Source: AP-15 sp963785565
Lineage (GTDB): Bacteria; Pseudomonadota; Alphaproteobacteria; ATCC43930; CGMCC-115725
Direction: 5' to 3'
Length of the DNA: 64,000 nucleotides
Assembly: GCA_963785565.1 (NCBI GenBank)
Contig: CAWAVV010000020.1
Location: forward strand, 186,001 to 250,000
The translations under genes were made by a program, and so were the position numbers. Each line of letters starts with the position of its first letter. Positions within the stretch are counted from its first letter, which is position 1. Shown here piece after piece: positions 55,350 to 62,215 of this stretch. The notes below the pieces were generated by a model, which saw nothing but the letters and a program-made list of their open reading frames with translations, had not been told where the DNA came from and ran no database searches.

Positions 55350-56117
55350 ATGACCACCGACTGGACCAAGCTCGTCGCCGATTTGGAGCGCCTGTTGAAA
55401 CTGCGTTCGATCCCGTTTGGCATGAAACTGTTCGAGCGCCGCGAGGAGATCGAGGCGATCCCGAAGATCCGCCGGCCGAAAGCCGTGCACACGCTCGACC
55501 AGATCGTGGCCCAGGCCGCGCGCCTCGGCTGGACCGTGGGCCTGACCAGTGAAGATTTGGTCGGAGCGCAGTGCCGGGCGGTGGTCGGGCTCGGCCTCGC
55601 CAAGGATGACACCTGGTATTCGGGCCAGCACATGGTCGGCGTGTGGTACAGTTCGCCCGACGACGCCAGCGCTCATCAGGCGGCGATGGAATGCGTTCCC
55701 GACGGCCGCTTCGAGGCAGTGGCCGTGGCGCCGCTCGCGTCGGGCCGGCTCGACCCGCCCGACATCGCGCTGTTTTACGCGACTCCGGGGGCGATGATCT
55801 ATTTCATCAACGGGCTGCAATGGGCCGGCTACAAGCGCTTCGACTGGAGCGTGGTCGGCGAGTCGGCCTGCGCCGATTCCTGGGGCCGCGCGCTCAAAAC
55901 CCGCGAGCCGAGCCTGTCGATCCCGTGCTTTGCCGAGCGACGCTATGGCGGGGTGCTCGACGACGAAATGCTGATGGCTCTGCCGCCCGACTACCTCGCC
56001 AAGGCGATCGCCGGCATGGAAGCGCTCGCCAAGAACGGCCTGCGCTACCCCTTCCCGCAATACGGCATCCAGCAGGACGTCCGCGCCGGCCTCGCGGTGA
56101 GTTATCCAGGCCGATAG
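55350..56117 (+). CDS. DUF169 protein
   Basis: A 255-residue DUF169 protein: RSIPFGMKLFER, CRAVVGLGLAKDDTWYSGQH, VAVAPLASGRLDPPDIALFY. DUF169 proteins are often found beside oxidoreductases or methyl-coenzyme related genes, but their role is unsettled. It is followed by the hydrolase 33 bases later, on one transcript by spacing. Confidence 0.82.
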   Translation: MTTDWTKLVADLERLLKLRSIPFGMKLFERREEIEAIPKIRRPKAVHTLDQIVAQAARLGWTVGLTSEDLVGAQCRAVVGLGLAKDDTWYSGQHMVGVWYSSPDDASAHQAAMECVPDGRFEAVAVAPLASGRLDPPDIALFYATPGAMIYFINGLQWAGYKRFDWSVVGESACADSWGRALKTREPSLSIPCFAERRYGGVLDDEMLMALPPDYLAKAIAGMEALAKNGLRYPFPQYGIQQDVRAGLAVSYPGR

Positions 56118-56150
56118 TGTCCAACGGTACACGGCCAAACGGAGGAAGAC

Positions 56151-57005
56151 ATGCCGTTCATTGCGTCGAATGGCCTGACCGAGGCGGGCACAGCCAAGAC
56201 CGTCATCGCCGGCGGCATGAATGTGCACTACCACGATGTCGGTGAGGGCGACCCGGCGCTGTTCCTGCACTCCTACGGTCCCGGCACCACCGCGTGGATC
56301 ACGTTTCACAGGATTGTCGGCGCGCTGTCGCAGCATTTTCGCTGCATCCTGATGGACCTGCCGAATTTTTCGAAGACCGGCCCGATCGTCTACCGCGAGG
56401 GGGTGCACGCGGTCCAGGCGCGAACCGCGGTGGCTCTGCTCGACGCCCTCAGCATAGAGCGGGCATGCTGGGTCGGCAACTCGCAGGGCGGGCAGTCGGC
56501 GATGGTGGCGGCCATTGCGTACCCCGAGCGGGTAAAGAAGTTCGTGATGGGCGGCTCGCACATCGGCACCGGCGGCGACCGCTACCTGATGGCCAATCGG
56601 CCCTCGGAGGGCAGCCGAGCCACCCAGCAGGCGATTGCCGATCCGAGCCGCGAGAACATCCGGAATTACCTCTGCGTGCACATCGACGACGCGAGCCTGG
56701 TGAGCGACGAGCTGGTGGACTACATCCACCGCGCGCACACCTGGTCGCCCGAGTTCACCGACGCGCGCCGGCAATCGGTCAGCCTGCCGCACGATTACAC
56801 GCCCGATCTCGCTGGCATCCAGGCGCCGGTCCTGCTGATCCACGGCCGCTACGACCGGATGGTGCCGTTCGAGGTCTCGATCGCGATCCTGAACCACATC
56901 GCCGACTCGCGCGTCGTGCTGCTCAACAACTGTGGCCACTGGCCGCCCTTCGAGAAGCCGGCCGAGTGGACCGCGCAGGTCCTCGCGTTTCTGCAAGGGT
57001 ATTGA
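56151..57005 (+). CDS. Alpha/beta-hydrolase, meta-cleavage-product hydrolase type
   Basis: A 284-residue alpha/beta-hydrolase with nucleophile Ser111 in GNSQGGQ, acid Asp235 (HGRYDRMVP) and His263 (NNCGHWPPFEKP). The oxyanion region LHSYGPGTTAW resembles BphD/HsaD-type enzymes that split C-C bonds of ring-cleavage products. That function is inferred. A damaged copy of its last 75 codons lies at 57766 beyond the VapBC genes. Confidence 0.87.
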   Translation: MPFIASNGLTEAGTAKTVIAGGMNVHYHDVGEGDPALFLHSYGPGTTAWITFHRIVGALSQHFRCILMDLPNFSKTGPIVYREGVHAVQARTAVALLDALSIERACWVGNSQGGQSAMVAAIAYPERVKKFVMGGSHIGTGGDRYLMANRPSEGSRATQQAIADPSRENIRNYLCVHIDDASLVSDELVDYIHRAHTWSPEFTDARRQSVSLPHDYTPDLAGIQAPVLLIHGRYDRMVPFEVSIAILNHIADSRVVLLNNCGHWPPFEKPAEWTAQVLAFLQGY

Positions 57006-57024
57006 AAGCGACCGCTGCGCTGCC

Positions 57025-57438
57025 TCAGAAATCCCACGGACAGATGAGTTCAAGACCTGTCGTTGCGAAGTCCGGTAGGTTCCGGGTTGCCAAGCGCCCG
57101 CCGTTGATGTGCGCAATGGCGGCGATCATTCCGTCGGGCGCGGTCATGGGTCGGCCCCGTCGGATTGCTGTACTCATGATGTCGCCATAGGCGAGCGCGG
57201 CGGCCTCCGTGAACGGAAAGATCCGGTCGGCAAAACGGTGGCGCCAGGAAGCCAATCCCTGCTCCAAGCGCGCGGCCCTCTGGTCGGGGCGAATTTTCCC
57301 GATACCGAAGGCGATCTCGGCAATCGTTACCGTCGGCAATGCCAGCTCGGCGTCGTTGCGTACGAGCCAGGCGATCACGGCCGGGTTTGGCGTCTTGCGC
57401 AGCGTCTCGGAGATGATGTTGGTGTCGAGGAAGATCAA
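57025..57438 (-). CDS. VapC-type PIN-domain RNase toxin
   Basis: A 137-residue PIN-domain RNase. The acidic site is Asp5 (LDTNI), Glu41 (TIAEIAFG), Asp102 (APDGMIAA) and Asp123 (NLPDF), all present, so the enzyme looks intact. It overlaps the antitoxin gene by four bases and is 19 bases downstream of the hydrolase stop on the opposite strand. Confidence 0.9.
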   Translation of the reverse strand: MIFLDTNIISETLRKTPNPAVIAWLVRNDAELALPTVTIAEIAFGIGKIRPDQRAARLEQGLASWRHRFADRIFPFTEAAALAYGDIMSTAIRRGRPMTAPDGMIAAIAHINGGRLATRNLPDFATTGLELICPWDF

Positions 57439-57683
57439 AGCTCCGGTCCCGGATTGATCTTCCGGTGTTCGCGAATGACGATCTCCAGATCGAGATCGCC
57501 GCCATAGTCATTCGCAAGGCGCGCGTAGAAAACGGATGCCGGCTCGCGCCCCGCCTCGCGAATTTCATAAGCTTCGAGCGCGCGTTCCACGACATCGGCG
57601 ATCGACCGACGTTCACGGCGAGCCAAGCGCCGCGCCAGATCGCGAGCCTTCGCGCTACGCACCGAGAGCTGGGGTTCGGCCAT
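57435..57683 (-). CDS. VapB-type antitoxin
   Basis: An 82-residue protein with a ribbon-helix-helix-like start (LSVRSAKARDLARRLARRER, RSIADVVERALEAYE) and an acidic C-terminal tail that would wrap around the toxin. The start at ATG 57683 keeps the N-terminal strand of the DNA-binding fold. It precedes vapC with a four-base overlap, the usual order. Confidence 0.85.
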   Translation of the reverse strand: MAEPQLSVRSAKARDLARRLARRERRSIADVVERALEAYEIREAGREPASVFYARLANDYGGDLDLEIVIREHRKINPGPEL

Positions 57684-57765
57684 GTTGGGGTTCCTGCCTG
57701 AGTGCCTCCGTGGAGGAATAGATAGAAAGCCGGCACCAGATGGCAAGGTACCCATAACAAGTCGG

Positions 57766-57991
57766 CGGGCCTGCCGCACGACTACACGCTCTACCTCGCC
57801 GGCATCCATGCGCCGGTCCTGCTGATCCACGGGTGCTGCGACCGGAGGTGGCCTTCGAGGTCAGCATCGCGATCCTGAACCACATTGCCGACTGGCGCCT
57901 CGTGCTGCTCAACAATTGCGGGCACTGGCCGCCGTTCGAGAAGCCGGCCGAGTGGACCGCGCAGGTCCTCGCGTTCCTGCGAGGATACTGA
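57766..57991 (+). pseudogene. 3'-end fragment of an alpha/beta-hydrolase gene (diverged copy)
   Basis: This segment repeats the last 225 bases of the hydrolase gene (56781-57005): GLPHDYTLYLAGIHAPVLLIHG, then after a one-base deletion AILNHIADWRLVLLNNCGHW in the next frame, ending at the same stop. The key motif HGRYDR has become HGCCDR. The 5' part of the gene is absent. VapBC lies exactly between this copy and the intact gene. Confidence 0.85.
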
Positions 57992-58025
57992 GCGGGTCGG
58001 CTAGCCCGGATTCCTCGAACCGAAG

Positions 58026-59252
58026 CTACGCGCCGGCGAAGACGATCGTGCACGGGCTGCTGGTCTTGATGACCTGGTCAGCCGGCGTCAGCATCCCGTT
58101 CGCCTGGCTGATCCGGAACGGCACGATCGTGTCGGTGTCGTGCTCTTGGCTGAAGCCCTCGTCGGCATTGGCCGCATAGAGAATACGGGCCGCCGGATCG
58201 AGGCAAAAAAACCGGGGGGACTTGGCGTGGGTCAGCGCCCAGCCCATCGGTTTCAGGGTCCCGCCGCGTTGATCGACGTCAAAGATCCCGATGCTGTCGT
58301 AACCCCGGTTCGACGCATGGAGGACGCGGCCGGAGGGTGCCACGGCGATCTCTGCACCGCGGTTGTTACCGGTGTAGCTCGGCGGGATGGACGGCACGAT
58401 CTGGATCGGCTGCAAGCTGCCCCGCTGTGCATCGAAGCGGTAGGTGGTCACACTCGACCCGAGTTCGTTGATCACATAGGCGAACGGCAGTTTCGGATGA
58501 AAGGCAATATGCCGCGGGCCGGCGCCCGCGCGCGTGGCGGCGAAGGGCGGATCATTCGCCGTAAGCTTCCCGTTCGCCGCGTCGAACCGAAACACGAAGA
58601 CCCGGTCGAGCCCCTTGTCGGGCACGGCGATCAATCGTCCGCTCGGATCGAAGACCGCGTTATGCGGATGCGAGCTGGCCTGCTCTTTGCGGTCCGGACC
58701 CGGATCACCCGGCAAGTTCACCAGATCGCTGCGCGGCCCCAAGGTTCCGTCCTTCTCGATCGGCACCACGCCGACCGAACCGGCGCTGTAATTGGCGGTG
58801 ACGATCCAGCGGCCGGTTGGATCGATCGACAGGTGCACCGGGTTCTTGCCGCCGCAAGATTGCCGGTTGAGCGCAGTGATGTGCCCGTTCTGTTTGTCGA
58901 TCGCATGGGCGCTGACCTCGTCGAGGTCGGCATGCACCGAATAGAGAAAGCGCTGCCCCCGGTCGAGCGCGAGGAACGAGGGGTTGGCGACCTCGAGGAC
59001 TTGTTCACGGCTCCAGGCGCCCGAGGCCGGATCCACCCGAAAGACGGTAATGCCGCCGCCATGCCCCTTGCGCTCCGGCGTCGTAAACGCGCCGACATAA
59101 GCGAACAGCACCCCCTCCCGGTTGACGCGGGGCTGAGCCTCGGGATGCCCGCCGCGCAGCACCGCCGGCCCGGCCGCTGCGAGCGCCGCCCCGGCCTTCA
59201 GCACAATGCGCCGGTCGATGTGCTTAACTGCGGCAGTCGATGCTTTCTCCAT
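58026..59252 (-). CDS. Lactonase-family seven-bladed beta-propeller protein
   Basis: A 408-residue protein of the 6-phosphogluconolactonase (YbhE/Pgl) family: FAYVGAFTTPERKGHGGGIT, PHNAVFDPSGRLIAVPDKG, PRHIAFHPKLPFAYVINELG and NRGAEIAVAPSGRVLHASNR, which form repeated blades. The N-terminus IDRRIVLKAGAALAAAG is a twin-arginine leader, so the protein is exported, unlike cytoplasmic Pgl. GAGGGGG precedes ATG 59252. Substrate may be an extracellular lactone. Confidence 0.85.
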   Translation of the reverse strand: MEKASTAAVKHIDRRIVLKAGAALAAAGPAVLRGGHPEAQPRVNREGVLFAYVGAFTTPERKGHGGGITVFRVDPASGAWSREQVLEVANPSFLALDRGQRFLYSVHADLDEVSAHAIDKQNGHITALNRQSCGGKNPVHLSIDPTGRWIVTANYSAGSVGVVPIEKDGTLGPRSDLVNLPGDPGPDRKEQASSHPHNAVFDPSGRLIAVPDKGLDRVFVFRFDAANGKLTANDPPFAATRAGAGPRHIAFHPKLPFAYVINELGSSVTTYRFDAQRGSLQPIQIVPSIPPSYTGNNRGAEIAVAPSGRVLHASNRGYDSIGIFDVDQRGGTLKPMGWALTHAKSPRFFCLDPAARILYAANADEGFSQEHDTDTIVPFRISQANGMLTPADQVIKTSSPCTIVFAGA

Positions 59253-59549
59253 TTTCCCCCTCTGTCTGCTTCGAGACCGCGCTCGTCGGTTCATGGAAGA
59301 TCCAGATTTTTGCCGGCGCTGGTCAAGAAAGCGGGTTGCCGCACGTGGAAGTCTCCCCGACGTCGTAATCGATTTCCGCCCGCGCGGTTGAACCATCCGA
59401 TTGATCGTCGCGGGTGGTGATGCCGGCTCGGCCACCGGCGGGGGCACCGTGATCAATTCGGCAAATTTCTCGACCAAGTTGCCTCACCCGTTCCCCGCTG
59501 AGCTCAACCGACGAGCCTCTATACCGGTTTTTCTGCGCGGGCAGCGCAT

Positions 59550-59738
59550 CTAAAGGAAGAAGCTGAGGTTTTTGTCGAGGAGGGCGTCGGCGTCGCGGAC
59601 GATCATGCGCCGGGCGACTTTCCATGCGCCGTTCACCTTGCGCAGCACATCCTCGCGGCAACCGGAGAGGAGCTGATGATCGGTCTCCAGGTGCGAGCGG
59701 TACACAAGAAACGCCGCCTTGGCCTGCGCCTCGAAGCG
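59550..59738 (-). pseudogene. 3'-end fragment of a Rieske dioxygenase beta-subunit gene
   Basis: This reads AAFLVYRSHLETDHQLLSG then REDVLRKVNGAWKVARR and DALLDKNLSFFL, closely matching the last 60 residues of the intact beta subunit at 60184. The 5' part is missing; similarity fades near 59738-59755, next to the end of the GFA gene. It was probably a second copy of the beta-subunit gene. The GFA gene lies exactly between this fragment and the intact copy. Confidence 0.8.
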
Positions 59739-59771
59739 TAGGTGCGCGATCTCTTTTTCCGGGCTGCGCCG

Positions 59772-60156
59772 TCAGTCGGCGATGGGTAACCAAGGTAAGT
59801 GCTCCTCACGGAATACGTGCCGCGTGGGCTTAAGCTCGGCCGCGCGATCAAACGCGCCGATATGGAAATGCGTTTCGGTCGGCAAGCCCGCGCTTTCGCA
59901 GGTCAATGTTGATCCGCAGCGACCGCAGAACCCGCGACGGGTCCGCCCCGGCGTCGAATTCGAACTTCGTTATCTCGCCCCGCGTGACCGTATAAGCCGT
60001 GTGTTCGAATGCGACAAAAACCGATGCAGGCGCGCCGCTATGCTTACGACAACTTTCACAATGACACCAATACACGCCTTTCGGCTGACCAGTTGCAATA
60101 AACCGGACGGCACCGCAAAGACAGCCACCCTCGAATTGATCACTCGTACGGCTCAT
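59772..60156 (-). pseudogene. GFA/CENP-V-family gene, frameshifted
   Basis: The N-terminus GGCLCGAVRF and the WCHCESCRKHSGAP zinc motif (Cys12, 14, 31, 33, 36) match glutathione-dependent formaldehyde-activating family proteins. After EITKFEFDAGADPS the frame fails; the next frame reads RGFCGRCGSTLTCESAGLPT and then HIGAFDRAAELKPTRHVF, the expected second zinc half and C-terminus, ending at 59772. One extra base near 59937-59940 explains the break. Corrected length about 127 residues, which is normal. As read, a 102-residue protein lacking the second zinc site would result. Confidence 0.82.
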
Positions 60157-60183
60157 AATCTTGCTCCTCCCCTTTCGGCAGGC

Positions 60184-60738
60184 CTACAGGAAGACGCTGA
60201 GGTTCTTGTCGAGCAGGACGTTGGCGTCGAGCACGATCGTCCGCCGGGCGACTTTCCAGGCGCCGTTGACGTTGCGCAATACATCCTCGCGGGAGCCGGA
60301 GAGGAGCTGATGATCGGTCTCCAGGTGCGAGCGGTACACCAGGAACGCGGTCCTGGCCTCGACCTCGCCGTTCTCCAACGGTACGGCCTCGAGATTGGCG
60401 ATCAGGTGACGGGTGCGCGACGGGGGATCCTCGGCCCAGGCCATGCCCGTCTCGAGCCGGGCGACGCGCATTTCGAGATAGCGCTTGTCCTCCTCGAGGA
60501 TCGCCAGATCGCCGAGTGGTGTGAGCTCGCGGTGCGCTTCCCGGCGCGGGACATTCTTGCGGCGGGGCATGAAGTAGAGGACATCGTCGGTGAAGAGATC
60601 GAGCCACTCATTGAGCTTGCGCTCGTCGAGCAGCCAAGCCTCGCGGATGTAGAATTGCATCAGCTCGAGCCACAGCGCCTGCCGCGGTGTCAGCGCGAGC
60701 GGGGAGGCCGCGGCCTCGTGTGCGCGCTTGGTTTTCAC
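60184..60738 (-). CDS. Aromatic-ring-hydroxylating dioxygenase, small (beta) subunit
   Basis: A 184-residue protein with the NTF2-like fold of Rieske dioxygenase beta subunits: LWLELMQFYIREAWLLDERK, DVLYFMPRRKNVPRRE, RTRHLIANLEAVPLENGEVE. It partners the alpha subunit at 60857 to hydroxylate an aromatic ring. The frame is open to 60786, but that part lies in a dispersed repeat; GTG 60738 is the likelier start. Spacing to the alpha gene is 118 bases and includes the repeat. Confidence 0.82.
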   Translation of the reverse strand: MKTKRAHEAAASPLALTPRQALWLELMQFYIREAWLLDERKLNEWLDLFTDDVLYFMPRRKNVPRREAHRELTPLGDLAILEEDKRYLEMRVARLETGMAWAEDPPSRTRHLIANLEAVPLENGEVEARTAFLVYRSHLETDHQLLSGSREDVLRNVNGAWKVARRTIVLDANVLLDKNLSVFL

Positions 60739-60757
60739 TGATCGCCGGCCCTCTTCT

Positions 60758-60821
60758 CCGTCATACCGGCGAAGGCCGGTATCCATCGCAGAGATGGACC
60801 CCGGCCGGCGCCGGGGTGACG
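60758..60821. repeat. Dispersed palindromic repeat, copy 3
   Basis: CCGTCATACCGGCGAAGGCC at the left and ACCCCGGCCGGCGCCGGGGT at the right form nested hairpins like those of the elements at 19008 and 19671, with variant stems (CCGGCGAAGGCCGG). It sits between the dioxygenase alpha and beta genes and may affect the transcript there. Confidence 0.6.
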
Positions 60822-60856
60822 AGAAAGAGAAGCGGTGAATTTCAAAATCACGACAG

Positions 60857-62194
60857 CTAGCCCCGCATGGTGGCGGCGCCGTCGAAATGGGCCCGGGGTG
60901 GGTCGAGCGGGATGTCGGCCCAGCTGCCGGCGTTCATGAACTCTTCCCAGCGCCGATAGAAGAGGCGCTGGTTGTTCTCCGAGATGTACCGCTCGGACAC
61001 CAGCCCCGGATAATCGGGATGCGGCCCGGCGTGCCCCAATCCCATCGACAGATCCTGGGGGTGCCGGCGCCCGAGGCGGCTCGCACTCGCGGCGGTCACC
61101 TGCCGCCAGTTGTCGACATCGTCCTGCTCGAACATGCCAGCGGCGCCATTGTTGGCCTGGCTGCCGATACGGACCACGCGCTTGATTTCGTCGGGCATAT
61201 CCCGGTCCACCAGCACGAAATGCCAGAACTCGGTCTTCAGCGGGCCACGCGGAAGGGCCAGGCGGAGCCCGAGGATCCCATTCGGGAAGATCGAATGGTT
61301 GCCGAGCTGCACCCGGCGCGCGCGCAAGGTGCCGAGCCGCCGCTCGACCTCGGGCATCGTCTCGTCGTGGTATTGCTGGAACAGCCGCATCGTGTCGCTT
61401 GACATGCCGTGCACGTAGCGGGGCGCGTTGTCGTCCGCGTCGCGGAAGGTGAGCGAATGCCCGTTGACAAAGGCGTGCTTGTTGGGGCTCGCGAACTGGT
61501 CTTCGTGCGACAACCGCGGGCGGCCGAGATAGCGGCTCTGGACCCGGGCGCTGGAGAGATGGCTGGTCGGGACGTGGTAATTGTCCGAGCAGTTATCGAC
61601 CATCGTCTTCCAGTTGACGGGCTCGAGCCACTTCATCGGGCCCAGCGCCTGCATGCCACCGTCCCGCCGATTGAACACGGTGTCGAGATACCAGCGCGCG
61701 TCGCCCAGATAGGCATCGAGGCTCGGGGCGTCCTTGGCCCAGGTCGCGAAGACGATGCCCGCATAGGTCTCGACGCGGGCCTCGATCAGACCGAGGGACG
61801 ACCGGTCGAGCGCGTCGTAATAGGCCTCGGACTCGCCGGGGACGTGTTCGAGGGCGCCGTCGTTGCGGTAGGTCCAACCGTGATAGGTGCACATGAAGCG
61901 CTTGGCGTTGCCGTCATCGACGCGGCACACGCGGTTGCCGCGGTGGCGGCACATGTTCAAGAGCGCGTGAAGCCGGCCCTGCCCGTCGCGGGTCAGAATG
62001 ACCGGGTCCTCGCCCATGTAGGTGTGGAAGAAATCGTCGACCGCGGGCACCAGGCTCTCGTGCCCGATCATCAGCCAGGCGCGCCCGAAGATCTTCTCCA
62101 TCTCGTCGTCGTAGATTGCCTGCTCGCTGAAGATAGAGCGGTCGATTTTGCCGGTGGCGGGGTCGATGACGACATACTTCGGAGTGGCGCTCAT
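60857..62194 (-). CDS. Aromatic-ring-hydroxylating dioxygenase, large (alpha) subunit
   Basis: A 445-residue Rieske non-heme iron oxygenase. The [2Fe-2S] site is Cys82-x-His84 and Cys102-x2-His105 (MCRHRGNRVC, MCTYHGWTY). The mononuclear iron site is His207 and His212 (DNYHVPTSH) with Asp204 as the bridge; a further Asp is expected near NWRQ. Ferredoxin and reductase partners are not encoded here. Substrate unknown; an aromatic acid is plausible. Confidence 0.92.
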   Translation of the reverse strand: MSATPKYVVIDPATGKIDRSIFSEQAIYDDEMEKIFGRAWLMIGHESLVPAVDDFFHTYMGEDPVILTRDGQGRLHALLNMCRHRGNRVCRVDDGNAKRFMCTYHGWTYRNDGALEHVPGESEAYYDALDRSSLGLIEARVETYAGIVFATWAKDAPSLDAYLGDARWYLDTVFNRRDGGMQALGPMKWLEPVNWKTMVDNCSDNYHVPTSHLSSARVQSRYLGRPRLSHEDQFASPNKHAFVNGHSLTFRDADDNAPRYVHGMSSDTMRLFQQYHDETMPEVERRLGTLRARRVQLGNHSIFPNGILGLRLALPRGPLKTEFWHFVLVDRDMPDEIKRVVRIGSQANNGAAGMFEQDDVDNWRQVTAASASRLGRRHPQDLSMGLGHAGPHPDYPGLVSERYISENNQRLFYRRWEEFMNAGSWADIPLDPPRAHFDGAATMRG

Positions 62195-62215
62195 ACCCTG
62201 ATCCTCCGCTGCGGC

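Noticed and set aside
55299..57116. 605-codon minus-strand frame across DUF169 and the hydrolase
   Set aside because: Antisense of two conserved genes; its length is due to high GC content.
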